Source: Streptomyces alanosinicus
Lineage (GTDB): Bacteria; Actinomycetota; Actinomycetes; Streptomycetales; Streptomycetaceae
Direction of reading: 5' to 3'
NCBI RefSeq assembly: GCF_014650595.1
Contig: NZ_BMVG01000048.1
Location: 1-51,109, forward strand
Length of the DNA: 51,109 bases
The position numbers and the translations under genes were made by a program. Under the pieces are notes generated by a model. It worked only from the letters and a program-made list of their open reading frames with translations, did not search any database and was not told the DNA's origin. Below are positions 16,915 to 25,704 of this stretch, piece after piece (the stretch's first letter is position 1; each line of letters opens with the position of its first letter).

Positions 16915-18291
16915 TCAGGGCGACGGGACGCCGGCCAGCGTCAGAAGGAGGTCTTTTACCTCGGTCGCGTCGATCTCGTCGCGTGTGGGTCCGGGCCGCG
17001 AGCAGATGAGGACGGGGCTGTCCTGCGGGTCGTCGGGCAGACGGCCGTGGCTGCCGCGGACGCCGGAGGGGTCCAGGGGGACGGTCCGGATGCGGTAGCG
17101 CATGCCGAGCTTCTTGCGGGCGACCTGCGCGGCGGCGCGGGCCTTCACACCGGGCACGGTGGGGTCGTAGAGGAGTTCCGCGGGGTCGTAGCCGGGCTTG
17201 CGGTGGATCTCGACCTGGCGGGCGAAGTCCGGGGCGCGCTCGTCGTCCAGCCAGTAGTAGTACGTGAACCAGGCGTCCCGCTCCGCCACGGCGACCAGCT
17301 CTCCCGAGCGTTCGTGCGCGAGCCCGTGGGCTTCCTTGCCTGCGGCATCCAACACCTGTTCAACGCCTGGTAGTTCACCGACGACCTTCGCCACCGCGTC
17401 GGTGTCGGCGGGGTCGCGGACATAGACGTGTGCGATCTGATGGTCGGCGACCGCGAAGGCGCGGGAGGTCCATGGGTCGAGGTATTCCATGCCGTCCTGG
17501 GTGTGGACTTCGAGCAGCCCGGCCCGGCGCAGGGCGCGGTTGATGTCGACGGGCCGGGAGGCGGGCGCGATGCCGTACTCGCTGAGGATCACGACCGTGG
17601 CGTCCTCGCGGCGGAAGTGTTCCAGCAGGGGGCGCAGCGCGTCGTCAAGGCGTCGTGCCTCGCGGGCGGACCGGGGGGAGCCGGGTCCGGAGCGCTGGGG
17701 TTCGTAGTCCAGGTGCGGTACGTAGACCAGCGTCAGGTCGGGCCGGTGCTCGTCGAACACCTGCCGGGCCGCGGCCAGGATCCACTGGCTGGAGGGCAGG
17801 CCCGCGTTGGGTCCCCAGTAGGTGAAGAGCGGGAAGGGGCCCAGGCGGTCGGTGAGTTCGCCGTGCAGGGAAGGCGGCCAGGTGTAGCAGTCGGGTTCCT
17901 TGCGGCCGTCGGAGTAGTAGACGGGGCGCGGGGTGACGGTGAGGTCGACGTCGGCGCCCATGGCGTACCACCAGCAGATGTTGGCGACCTTGTAGCCGGG
18001 CCTGGCGCGGCGTGCGGTGTGCCACAGTTTCTCGCCGCCGACCAGGGCGTTGTGCTGGCGCCAGAGGAGGACTTCGCCCAGGTCGCGGAAGTACCAGCCG
18101 TTGCCGACGACGCCGTGCTCGGCCGGCGTCGTACCGGTCAGCAGGGTGGACTGCACGGAGCAGGTCACGGCGGGCAGCACGGTGTTGAGGCGGGCCTGGA
18201 AGCCCTGTGCGGCGACGGCCGAGACCGCGGGCATGTGGCGCAACAGGCGTGGGGTGAGGCCGACGATGTCGAGGACGACGACTCTCGTCAT
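16915..18291 (-). CDS. eboF: EboF-like alkaline phosphatase/phosphodiesterase superfamily protein
   Basis: The 458-residue protein belongs to the nucleotide pyrophosphatase/phosphodiesterase branch of the alkaline phosphatase superfamily. It begins VVVLDIVGLTPRLL (first metal Asp), has the nucleophile region LPAVTCSVQSTLLTGTTPAEHGVVGNGWYF (Thr or Ser within CSVQST), VYVPHLDYEPQR (metal Asp/His), and VVILSEYGIAP. The DGM usual in other members reads SEYG here. Its partners identify it as EboF of the ebo cluster. It begins inside the end of eboE (ATGA overlap at 18288-18291). It probably cleaves a phosphodiester in the uncharacterised ebo pathway. There is no signal peptide, so it acts in the cytoplasm. 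Confidence 0.8.
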   Translation of the reverse strand: MTRVVVLDIVGLTPRLLRHMPAVSAVAAQGFQARLNTVLPAVTCSVQSTLLTGTTPAEHGVVGNGWYFRDLGEVLLWRQHNALVGGEKLWHTARRARPGYKVANICWWYAMGADVDLTVTPRPVYYSDGRKEPDCYTWPPSLHGELTDRLGPFPLFTYWGPNAGLPSSQWILAAARQVFDEHRPDLTLVYVPHLDYEPQRSGPGSPRSAREARRLDDALRPLLEHFRREDATVVILSEYGIAPASRPVDINRALRRAGLLEVHTQDGMEYLDPWTSRAFAVADHQIAHVYVRDPADTDAVAKVVGELPGVEQVLDAAGKEAHGLAHERSGELVAVAERDAWFTYYYWLDDERAPDFARQVEIHRKPGYDPAELLYDPTVPGVKARAAAQVARKKLGMRYRIRTVPLDPSGVRGSHGRLPDDPQDSPVLICSRPGPTRDEIDATEVKDLLLTLAGVPSP

Positions 18292-19484
18292 GGGGAGGGC
18301 TCCTTCCGGGTATGTGCGCTGGGTTCTTCGGCGAGGCCGAGCTTCCTGAACCGGTCACGGGCCCAGGCGAGTTCGGCTGCGATGCCGGCGACGAGGCTCT
18401 CCCGGTCGTGCGGTCGCAGGTGTTCCGGCAGGACCGACCAGGTGTAGGTCTCGACCTCGACGTGGTCACAGACGGTCTGCGGACCGCCGAGCAACTCGCG
18501 TAGACAGGTGGTCAGTTCGGCTGTGGTCGTACGTAGCGGCGGCTCCGGCTCGGCGTGCAGGGGGGCGTGGAAGTGCACCCGCCAGGCGGAGCCCGGGTCG
18601 AGCTCTGCGGCCAGCGCGTCCGGAAGGTCGTCGACGCCTGTGACGGCGCCCTGCGGTGCCGTGCGGGTCTGGTGCAGGAAGCGGGGTTCGGCGAACCGGG
18701 CCAGGGCGCGGCGCGCCGCGGGGTCGGCCGGGTCGTCGGCCTGCAGGGCGCTGGACGCCTGCACCTTGACCACCGGGAGACCGGCATCGATGAGGCGGTT
18801 CAGTGCTTCGGCCGGTTCCTCGAACTGGACGGCGAGGTGGCAGGTGTCGAGGCAGATGCCGAGTCGCTCGGGGTCCACTCCCTCGAGTTCACGGACCGCC
18901 TGAACGGTGTTCTCCACCACGCAGCCGGGTTCGGGCTCGAAGCCGACCCGGATCGTACGGCCCGTCTCGCGCTCGACGCCGGCCAGTTCGGCGGCGAGCA
19001 GGTCCAGTGCCCGGCGGGCGTGATCGCGTGCCGTCACCGGCCAAGGGGTGCGCCAGGCGAGGGGCAGTGTCGACACGCTGCCACGGCGGGCGTCGTCGGG
19101 CAGTAGCCCCGCCAGCACACGGGCACAGTCGACGGTGTAGCGCAGTCGGGCGGGATCGGTCCAGTCGGGCAGGTAGACGTCCTTCTTGACCACTTCCCGG
19201 TGGAATCCCTCGTAGGGAAAGGCGTTGAGGGTGACGGTCTCCAGGCCGCGCGCGGTCAGTTCGGTGCGCAGGCGGTGTACGGCGTCGGGCCGGGCGGACA
19301 GTTCGGTGACCACGTCGCGGGCCAGCCACAGACCGATGCCGAGCAGGTCGGTGCCCAGGGCTTCCCGGACGGGCTCGGCGTAGGTGGCGAGTTGGTCGAT
19401 GACTCCCTGGAGGTCCTCGGCCTGGTGGACGTTGCTGCAGTAGGCGAGGTGGACGGTCGTGCCGTCGGTGTGCCGGAAGCGCAC
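18288..19484 (-). CDS. eboE: EboE-like xylose-isomerase-type TIM barrel protein
   Basis: The 398-residue protein starts VHLAYCSNVHQAEDLQGV, the characteristic opening of EboE (metabolite traffic/sugar isomerase-like) proteins. It has the barrel strands GIGLWLARDV, TLNAFPYEGFH, VGFEPEPGCVVENT (metal Glu), ICLDTCHLAVQFE (Asp, His) and VVKVQASSAL. The C-terminal extension has HFHAPLH and VEVETYTWSVLP (conserved Glu). The start is a GTG at 19484, with no better upstream start. It overlaps eboF by four bases and follows eboB after seven. The function is inferred only from fold: isomerase, epimerase or lyase acting on a sugar-like intermediate. Confidence 0.82.
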   Translation of the reverse strand: MRFRHTDGTTVHLAYCSNVHQAEDLQGVIDQLATYAEPVREALGTDLLGIGLWLARDVVTELSARPDAVHRLRTELTARGLETVTLNAFPYEGFHREVVKKDVYLPDWTDPARLRYTVDCARVLAGLLPDDARRGSVSTLPLAWRTPWPVTARDHARRALDLLAAELAGVERETGRTIRVGFEPEPGCVVENTVQAVRELEGVDPERLGICLDTCHLAVQFEEPAEALNRLIDAGLPVVKVQASSALQADDPADPAARRALARFAEPRFLHQTRTAPQGAVTGVDDLPDALAAELDPGSAWRVHFHAPLHAEPEPPLRTTTAELTTCLRELLGGPQTVCDHVEVETYTWSVLPEHLRPHDRESLVAGIAAELAWARDRFRKLGLAEEPSAHTRKEPSP

Positions 19485-19491
19485 GGCGTGG

Positions 19492-20349
19492 TCACTCTCC
19501 GCCGCGCTTGATCGAGTTGCCCTCGAACAGGGCCGTGTCGTCCGGCTCGACGTCCTCTACGTCCAGTCGGCCGCTCTGTCCGTAGAAGTCCACCGGATTG
19601 CGCCACATGACCTGGTCGACGGTGTCGTCGTCGAAGCCGGCCGCGAGCATCGTGTCGGCGGTCTTCCGGGTCTTGAGGGGATCGCTGCGCCCCCAGTCGG
19701 CGGCGGAGTTGACGAGCATGCGCTCGGTGCCGTGCTCCTTCAGGATCCGCACCATGCGGTCCTCGCTCATCTTTGTGTGCGGGTAGATGGAGAAGCCCAT
19801 CCAGCAGCCGCTGTCGGCGACCATGGTGACGGTGAGCTCGTTGAGGTGGTCGACGAGGACACGCTCGGGCGGTATCCCCGATTCCCGGACCACGTCGAGG
19901 GTGCGCCGGGTGCCGACGGCTTTGTCACGATGCGGAGTGTGGACCAGCACGGGCAGTTCGTGCTGGATGGCGAGTTCGAGCTGGCGGGCCAGTGCCTCGT
20001 CCTCCTCGGGGGTCATGGAGTCGTAGCCGATCTCCCCGACGGCCACCACCCGGTTCTTGGCCAGGTAGCGGGGCAGCACGTCCAGCACGCCGGCGCAGCG
20101 CGGGTCGTTGGCCTCTTTCGGGTTCAAGGCGATGGTGCAGTGGTGGCGAATGCCGAACTGCTGCGCGCGGTACGGCTCCCAGCCGAGCAGCGCGTCGAAG
20201 TAGTCGGTGAAGCTCTCGACGGATGTGCGCGGCTGGCCGAGCCAGAAGGAGGGCTCCACGACGGCGCGGACGCCGGCGGCGTACATCGCCTCGTAGTCGT
20301 CGGTGGTGCGGGAGGTCATGTGGATGTGCGGGTCGAAGATGCGCATCAT
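19492..20349 (-). CDS. eboB: EboB-like TatD-family metal hydrolase
   Basis: The 285-residue protein has the amidohydrolase metal ligands of the TatD family: H8 and H10 in DPHIH, Glu in VAVGEIGYDS (about residue 108), His in LVHTPHRD, His in LVDHLNE and Asp in NSAADWGRSD. TatD proteins are often annotated as DNases, but in ebo clusters this member is thought to be a biosynthetic hydrolase. It begins with Met-Met (ATG at 20349 or 20346). It overlaps the eboA stop by four bases, so is translationally coupled. Located in the cytoplasm. Confidence 0.85.
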   Translation of the reverse strand: MMRIFDPHIHMTSRTTDDYEAMYAAGVRAVVEPSFWLGQPRTSVESFTDYFDALLGWEPYRAQQFGIRHHCTIALNPKEANDPRCAGVLDVLPRYLAKNRVVAVGEIGYDSMTPEEDEALARQLELAIQHELPVLVHTPHRDKAVGTRRTLDVVRESGIPPERVLVDHLNELTVTMVADSGCWMGFSIYPHTKMSEDRMVRILKEHGTERMLVNSAADWGRSDPLKTRKTADTMLAAGFDDDTVDQVMWRNPVDFYGQSGRLDVEDVEPDDTALFEGNSIKRGGE

Positions 20350-21077
20350 GCGGCTCCTGCGGACGCGGCAAGGGAGTAGGCGGCGAGGGCCCGTGCGGCC
20401 GCGGCGCGGCGCTCGGGGACGGGTGACTGGGTTTCGGCGGGCAGGCCGGTGGCCTCCAGCAGGCCGGGGTGGGCGCGTACGACGGGCCAGATGTCCTCGG
20501 GTACGTCACGGCCGGCGACGACCCGCTCGTGGGCGAAGCCGGCCAGCATGCGGGCGAGTTCGCGGTCGGCACGCTCGGCCAGGCCCGCGATCCGGTTGAG
20601 GGGAATGTCGCAGAAGACACACTTCAGGACGGCCTGCCGGTAACCGTCGTGGTCCAGATGACGGGCGGCGTACGGACCGGCGGCCGCCGCGATCAGATGT
20701 GTGTCGTTGGCCCGCAGCGCCTCGTGCACCAGGGGCAGCCCGAGATGGGCGAAAGCGGGGTCCGTGTCCTCCAGCAGGGCCAGCGACAGCAGCACTGCCC
20801 GCTGTTCGGCGGCGTCCCCGTGGCGGTACAGAGCGATGATCTCCGCGGCGAGCGCCGCCCCACGCAGCGGTAGCGCGGTCAGCAGCCGGGCACGGGCGGC
20901 GTCCGCCACCGTCCAGCCGTCGATGAGCTTGCCGCGCCCGCAGTGGCGGCCGGCGGCCGGAAACACGGCGCGTACGGCCGTCGGGTCCTGGCCGATCCGG
21001 GTGACGGCGTCGGCCAGCCAGCGCCGCGCGTCAGCGGTGAGATGTCGGTCGAGGTCGGCGGGAATGTGTGGATCCAC
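20346..21077 (-). CDS. eboA: EboA domain protein
   Basis: The 243-residue, almost entirely helical protein matches EboA: ADARRWLADAVTRIG, AAGRHCGRG, LSLALLEDTDPAF, VHEALRANDTHLI and NPYAARHLD-like AGPYAARHLDHDGYRQAVLKCVFCDIPL. The CVFCDIPL segment with its two cysteines is the most conserved part. The family's activity is unknown. I chose GTG 21077 because AAGGAGG lies 8 bases upstream; the open frame continues upstream only as a shadow. It follows the TIM-barrel gene after 83 bases and overlaps eboB. Confidence 0.83.
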   Translation of the reverse strand: MDPHIPADLDRHLTADARRWLADAVTRIGQDPTAVRAVFPAAGRHCGRGKLIDGWTVADAARARLLTALPLRGAALAAEIIALYRHGDAAEQRAVLLSLALLEDTDPAFAHLGLPLVHEALRANDTHLIAAAAGPYAARHLDHDGYRQAVLKCVFCDIPLNRIAGLAERADRELARMLAGFAHERVVAGRDVPEDIWPVVRAHPGLLEATGLPAETQSPVPERRAAAARALAAYSLAASAGAA

Positions 21078-21160
21078 GGCCAGTACCTCCTTCTCGGGGT
21101 GCGTACGGCAAGGGGCCGTACCGAAGTGGGGGGTGAACGATGTGACGGCAGGCCCTGGCG

Positions 21161-22021
21161 TCAGAAGTGCTCGGCGGCCTTGAGGAACTCCAGGGAGCGG
21201 CGGGCGACTTCGGGAGCGTTCAAGGACGCTCCTTGGATCTCCACCGAGACCGGCCCCTGGTAGCCGGTGGCCTTCAGGGCGGCCAGGACGGGCGGGAAGT
21301 CGATCTCCCCCGTGCCGAGTTCGAGGTGCTCGTGCACGCCGCGGCGCATGTCCTCGATCTGCACGTTGACCAGGTACGGAGCCGCCTTTTCCACACAGTC
21401 GAGCAGGGGCAGGTCCTCCACGCAGTGGGCATGGCCGATGTCGAGCGTGACGCCGAACAGCCCGGGGCCGCCGAGCCGGTGCCGCAGTTCCAGCACGCGT
21501 TGCACGGTGTCGACGAACATGTACGGCTCGGGTTCGAACGCCAGGGCCACGTCGTGCTCGCGGGCGATGTCCAGGACCTCTGCACAGCCCTCGGTCAGTC
21601 GCTTCCACGCCTCTTCCTCGGACATGTCCTGCGGTGCCGGTCCGCTGCACAGATGGACGGCGGGGGCACCCAGGTCGGCAGCGATGCGCACCGCGCGCGC
21701 CAGCAGGTCGACCCGCAGCTCCGAACCCGAGGCGGACATCAGGGTGGGCACGTGCTTGTGCCAGGGGTCCAGCAGGTACGGCGCCCCGGTCTCCACCATC
21801 GCTGCCAGACCGAGGTGGTCCAGCCGTCGTGCGAGGCGGTCGACCTGGCGGGGCAGGTCCGAGGCGAACGGGTCGAGATGTCCGTGGTCGAGGGTGAGCC
21901 CGACCGAGTCGTAGCCGAGGTCGGCGAGCACGGTCAGTGCGTCGTCGAGCCGATGACAGGTGAAACCGTTGGTCCCGAAGCCGAACCGGAGCCGTCCCGC
22001 GGACACTGGTACCGGGGTCAT
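21161..22021 (-). CDS. TIM-barrel sugar phosphate isomerase/epimerase-like protein of the ebo operon
   Basis: The 286-residue protein begins FGFGTNGFTCHRLDDALTVL, and has the AP endonuclease 2-type barrel strands YDSVGLTLDHG, LAFEPEPYMFVDT (Glu ligand), GVTLDIGHAHCVEDL (Asp/His), VNVQIEDM and VSVEIQG (Glu). It is distinct from eboE, although both share the fold. Actinobacterial clusters with a UbiA-type prenyltransferase of the SCO3242 type commonly have such a partner. It starts in a four-base ATGA overlap with the end of eboC. The role is probably isomerisation or ring chemistry on a cyclitol or sugar intermediate; the substrate is unknown. Confidence 0.78.
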   Translation of the reverse strand: MTPVPVSAGRLRFGFGTNGFTCHRLDDALTVLADLGYDSVGLTLDHGHLDPFASDLPRQVDRLARRLDHLGLAAMVETGAPYLLDPWHKHVPTLMSASGSELRVDLLARAVRIAADLGAPAVHLCSGPAPQDMSEEEAWKRLTEGCAEVLDIAREHDVALAFEPEPYMFVDTVQRVLELRHRLGGPGLFGVTLDIGHAHCVEDLPLLDCVEKAAPYLVNVQIEDMRRGVHEHLELGTGEIDFPPVLAALKATGYQGPVSVEIQGASLNAPEVARRSLEFLKAAEHF

Positions 22022-22917
22022 GTGGGCGACACCTTCCGCGCGAGTCGGCGCGCCAACGGGTGTGCCACGGCCAGGACACCGGCCGCGCGCACGGCTCCAC
22101 CGCCCGCGGTGAGCGCCGCCTGAAGGGGCATCAACGACAGGATCCCGGTGCCGACGGCACTCCGGACGTTCGCCGCGGAGGGATCCTGTGCCGCACGCGC
22201 CTGGGCCGTGCCGTACGAGGTCAGATAGCCGAGCGCGCCGGCAGCCGCGCCGATCCGCGCGGTGCGGCCACGCCCCCGTGTCCACGGAAGTGCTGCCGTA
22301 GCCAGGCCGGCAGCGGCACTGGAGCCCAGCGTGGCGGCGGGCACCGCGCGCGGCGCTCCCGACACCTCGTGACGGCTCAGGGCCGTGACGGTGTAGGTGT
22401 GCGCGCCGACCAGCAGCGCGGCCGGGAGGGCCGGCACCGTACCGCCGGGCGGCGCTCCGGCCAGTACGTTCAGCGCCCGCGCGCCGGCCATCGCGGCGGG
22501 GCCGGCCAAAGTGGACTTCAGACGCAGGTCGTACGCCCACACCAGCCCGGTCAGCGGGAGGGCCGCACCGAGCGCCCGCCGACCGCCGGCCAGGGCTGCG
22601 AGGCCGAGGCCCGCTGCGGTGAGCCCGCACGCGGCGGTCAGTGCCGTGCGCCGTGGAACACGGCCTGAAGGTATGGGGCGTTCGGGACGCTCGACCGCGT
22701 CGACGGCCGCGTCCGCGAAGTCGTTGAGCGCCATCCCCGCCCAGTACAGGGCGACGGACGACGCCATGGTGGCGACGATGCGCAGGCGGGGGGTCCCGCC
22801 GCCCGCGACGGCGCCGGCGAGAACGTCACCGGGCACGCTGAGCGCTGCGGGCATACGAATGAGGTCCGCCAGATCGGCGAGGCGGAGGGATCGAGGAGAG
22901 CCGTTCGGGCCGAGCAT
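22018..22917 (-). CDS. eboC: EboC-like UbiA-superfamily prenyltransferase
   Basis: The 299-residue protein has the two Asp-rich motifs of the UbiA family: NDFADAAVDAVERPERPIPSGRV (first motif NDxxDxxxD, about residue 65-73) and YDLRLKST (second motif, about 130). It has about seven to nine hydrophobic helices, so it is an integral membrane enzyme that would prenylate a polar acceptor. It is the first gene of the minus-strand ebo-like operon. Similar proteins are known as the SCO3242 family. The ATG at 22917 follows an AT-rich stretch with a weak ribosome site. Confidence 0.85.
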   Translation of the reverse strand: MLGPNGSPRSLRLADLADLIRMPAALSVPGDVLAGAVAGGGTPRLRIVATMASSVALYWAGMALNDFADAAVDAVERPERPIPSGRVPRRTALTAACGLTAAGLGLAALAGGRRALGAALPLTGLVWAYDLRLKSTLAGPAAMAGARALNVLAGAPPGGTVPALPAALLVGAHTYTVTALSRHEVSGAPRAVPAATLGSSAAAGLATAALPWTRGRGRTARIGAAAGALGYLTSYGTAQARAAQDPSAANVRSAVGTGILSLMPLQAALTAGGGAVRAAGVLAVAHPLARRLARKVSPT

Positions 22918-23015
22918 GAACTGACCCTACGGTAAATAATTGAGACTTCACATATCTTCCGGTTGTCACTCCTGTGAAGAAACTGTGCACAGGAATGCCG
23001 TCGATCCCGCCGCCG
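22918..23015. promoter_or_regulatory. AT-rich gap with nested inverted repeats, upstream of the ebo-like operon
   Basis: This 98-base gap separates eboC's start from the sialidase-fold gene's end; both lie on the minus strand. It holds GGTAAATAATTGAG (22931-22944), the most AT-rich patch nearby and a plausible promoter for the operon. CTTCACA (22946-22952) pairs with TGTGAAG (22973-22979), and CCTGTG (22971-22976) pairs with CACAGG (22988-22993). One of these may terminate the upstream gene. Confidence 0.5.
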
Positions 23016-24845
23016 TCAATGCATGCCGCCTCCTCCATGCCGCCGGACGAACCGCCACTCCTGCGAGCCGTCTTCGGCCGCCTTCTGCAGGGTCAGTGCC
23101 GCGCCGCGGGAGGCGCCGGTCAGGTACAGGTCGGTGCTCCTGACAGCCTGGAACCTGTAGTAGCCGCCGCCGGCCCTGATGAGGTTCCACGTGCCGGTGG
23201 AACTGTTGTCGACCCACTGACCGATCTTCTGGCCGACCGTGGCGTTTCCCGTCCAGATGGCTGCCGCACGGCCGCCCGACTCGTTGAGCAGGGTGACGCC
23301 CCCGTTGGGCTCGGTGGTCACGTGCCAGTACTGGGTGTCCTTGTTCGCCGCTGCGCCCGCATCTTCGAGGAGTACGTCGGGTGCGTCCCCGTTGCCGATG
23401 TTCGCGTCGTTGGTGTGGTTTCCCGTGCCGATCACCTGGCCGGTCGCACGGTTCACCAGCTGGTAGTAAGCGCCGGCCGAGTGGCCGAGGTCGATCTCGG
23501 CATAGCGAATCGTGGAGGTGTCCTGGTTGTTGAGGACGGCGATGCGGCCGGTTCCCTGGACGTACTGCAGGTTTCGGCTGTAGGCGGCGGGCGAGGTGGT
23601 CTGGTACTCCTTCCACACGCCGTCGCCGCGTCCGCTTTCGTTGACCCATACGTCGCCGCTGCCTGCGGCGTTGTACACGAGAGGACCGTCGGGAAGCCGC
23701 ACGACCACGGGGCTGCCGCCCGTCGCGAGAGGCCGGGAACCGGCGGCGACCGGTAGCGAGGTGACGGGCTCGCCCGTTGCGGAGCCGCGTCGGAAGCGGA
23801 GCGGGTCGTCGGCGAGTATGTACCTGGTGTTGGTCCCGCCACCCCAGTACTCGAAGGTGAGCAGCCACTTGCCGTCGGTTGTCGGGACGACGTCCGCCAT
23901 ACCCGGCCGTCCGCCACCGATCTCCGTCTTGCCGCCTCCCCTGTCCTGGGTCAGGCCCGCGACGTCAACGACGGGTTCGCTCCACTGAGCAGTGCGCCCG
24001 TTCCAGGTCCGGTGGACGAGGACCTGGCCGTGGGAATCCGGCGCGGTGTCGTTGGCGGGGTCCACGGTGGGCACGCCAGTGACAGGGTCGAAGCCCGTGT
24101 AGTCGTTCTCGTCGGAGTAGTAGCAGACGAGCATGCCCTGGTAGACCATCAGGTACGGCTCCCACAGGGGGTCCACCTGCTGGTGCGTGTTGGCCTGCGC
24201 AACGTTCCGGCCGATCGCGCCCGCGCTGCCTCCCTGCCACCCGCCTGCAGCGATGACCTCGATGACGTTCCAGGTCAGGCCCTGGTCGGAGCTGGGGTAG
24301 AGGGCGATCGCGAGGTCGCTGCGGTCTCCGTCGTCGGACGGTGTCCAGTTGGGGTCGGCTGCTTTGTGCTCGCGGTAGAAGTGATCGTCGCCGGAGACGA
24401 CGCTCGCCAGGAGCAGCGTGCCCGCCTTCAGCCTGCCGACGTTCTGCGGGAGCACGTAGAGGTAGGGGTTCGTCCAGTTGCTGGTGTACTTCGCGTACCG
24501 GGGGTCCTTGGAGAGGTAGGCCGGTGGTTCGACCTCTGAGAGCGGCTGCCATGTCGTGCCGTGGTCGTCGCTCTTGTAGACGGGGAGGGTCTCTCCGTCG
24601 GCGCCATCCGTCTGCGGTACGACGGTGGCCTTCTCGAACGCGGCGACCAGGCGCCCGCTCGGCAGCTGCGCCGACTTCGGGTAGATCGCGCAGTTGCCGC
24701 GTCCCTTCAGGCAGGGTTCGTTCCCGAGCTGGTAAAGGATCCCGCCCGTCGGGTTGTACGCCCGCGCGCCGGCCATGGGCACCGCCACGATCGCGGACGC
24801 CGCGATGAGACACCCCAGGGTCTTGCCGAGTCTTCTTCCGCGCAT
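23016..24845 (-). CDS. Secreted sialidase-fold glycoside hydrolase with ricin-type lectin domain
   Basis: The 609-residue protein has a signal peptide (basic start, hydrophobic LGCLIAASAIVAVPMA, cleavage near GARA). A six-bladed sialidase-type propeller follows, with Asp boxes KSDDHGTTW and SSDQGLTWN and the early YPKSAQLPSGRLVAAFE strand. From about residue 450 is a ricin-like carbohydrate-binding domain (YYQLVNRATGQVIG, VTLLNESGG, GTWNLIRAG). It is more like GH93-type exo-arabinanases or uncharacterised sialidase-fold enzymes than true GH33 sialidases: I do not see a clear FRIP motif. It would act outside the cell on polysaccharides. RBS AAGGAGAGG precedes the ATG. Confidence 0.82.
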   Translation of the reverse strand: MRGRRLGKTLGCLIAASAIVAVPMAGARAYNPTGGILYQLGNEPCLKGRGNCAIYPKSAQLPSGRLVAAFEKATVVPQTDGADGETLPVYKSDDHGTTWQPLSEVEPPAYLSKDPRYAKYTSNWTNPYLYVLPQNVGRLKAGTLLLASVVSGDDHFYREHKAADPNWTPSDDGDRSDLAIALYPSSDQGLTWNVIEVIAAGGWQGGSAGAIGRNVAQANTHQQVDPLWEPYLMVYQGMLVCYYSDENDYTGFDPVTGVPTVDPANDTAPDSHGQVLVHRTWNGRTAQWSEPVVDVAGLTQDRGGGKTEIGGGRPGMADVVPTTDGKWLLTFEYWGGGTNTRYILADDPLRFRRGSATGEPVTSLPVAAGSRPLATGGSPVVVRLPDGPLVYNAAGSGDVWVNESGRGDGVWKEYQTTSPAAYSRNLQYVQGTGRIAVLNNQDTSTIRYAEIDLGHSAGAYYQLVNRATGQVIGTGNHTNDANIGNGDAPDVLLEDAGAAANKDTQYWHVTTEPNGGVTLLNESGGRAAAIWTGNATVGQKIGQWVDNSSTGTWNLIRAGGGYYRFQAVRSTDLYLTGASRGAALTLQKAAEDGSQEWRFVRRHGGGGMH

Positions 24846-24908
24846 GTCCTCTCCTTCCAGAGAGGGCCCGGCGCCCGCCCTCGTCCTAGGGCGTGTATCG
24901 GAAGTGGA

Positions 24909-25604
24909 TCAGGTCGTAGTGGCCAGTTCGACGAGGTGCCGGGCTGTGCCAGCAGGATCGATGATCTGATGGAGGTGTGCGCCGGGCAGGTGTGCCACAC
25001 GCCAGCCGCGTTCGCGCGCCTCGTCGGCAAGGTCGTCATACGGAGGACCGAACAGCAAGTAGGAGCAGGGATGATCGTCCCAGCCGTCGGGGACCGGGAT
25101 GTGCTGCTCGTAGTAGGACAGCGGCAGGGTCGGCTGCTCCTCAATGACTGTCTGCCGCATCATCGGATCGGAGAACATGGGTGCGACGTCTGCCTCGTCC
25201 CACCAGTCGGTCCAGCGCGGCAGCCTGCCGTTCACGGCCATCGGGCGGAGGAACTCCATCAACTCGGGTGAGGCGACAGGGGTGGGCCCGGTTCGGGCCG
25301 GTAGCGCGGCATCGACGAAGATGGAGCTGGTCACCGGATGGTCGAGGCCCGAGCGAATCGCCGGGAGAAACAGGCCAGCGTTGCTGTGTGCCACCAACGC
25401 GAGGGGGCTGCCGGCCGGGACCTGTCGGAGGTCGTCGCGGACGGCGTTGACCATGCGGGGCCAGAAGGGCGGAGCACCGGCGCCTACGTTCAGCAGAGAC
25501 GGTACCCGTACCTGGTATCCCGCCGCCGTCAGGTGTTCGGCCACAGGGTGCCAGGTCGAGGGGCCCACGGACGGGCTGTGCACGAGAACGAAGATCGGCT
25601 GCAT
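24909..25604 (-). CDS. Alpha/beta hydrolase (cytoplasmic)
   Basis: The 231-residue protein has the alpha/beta fold opening FVLVHSPSVGPSTWHPVAEHL (oxyanion His-Ser), the nucleophile elbow AHSNAG (about residue 92), FVDAALP, and a C-terminal catalytic His in LPGAHLHQI. It resembles small esterase/haloperoxidase-like hydrolases of unknown substrate. It has no signal peptide. The gene stands alone between the sialidase-fold gene and an IS5 relic. Confidence 0.85.
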   Translation of the reverse strand: MQPIFVLVHSPSVGPSTWHPVAEHLTAAGYQVRVPSLLNVGAGAPPFWPRMVNAVRDDLRQVPAGSPLALVAHSNAGLFLPAIRSGLDHPVTSSIFVDAALPARTGPTPVASPELMEFLRPMAVNGRLPRWTDWWDEADVAPMFSDPMMRQTVIEEQPTLPLSYYEQHIPVPDGWDDHPCSYLLFGPPYDDLADEARERGWRVAHLPGAHLHQIIDPAGTARHLVELATTT

Positions 25605-25704
25605 GTGACGATCCTGTCGCCCCTGCCATCGGAGCCGCGACTGTCTTGGCTGACAGCAGAACGTTGGCTTTGAAGAAGCTCACGCGCCGCCACGACACGG
25701 CCGT

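Noticed and set aside
19492..20349. TatD DNase role in DNA repair
   Set aside because: The gene is embedded and translationally coupled in an ebo-type operon, so a metabolic hydrolase is more likely.
20346..22100. A 584-codon minus-strand frame starting upstream of EboA
   Set aside because: Only the last 243 codons match EboA, and an AAGGAGG ribosome site marks the start at 21077; the upstream part is a shadow of the TIM-barrel gene.
23016..24845. True sialidase (GH33)
   Set aside because: Asp boxes are present but I find no clear FRIP-type arginine motif or the full catalytic set, so only the fold is claimed.
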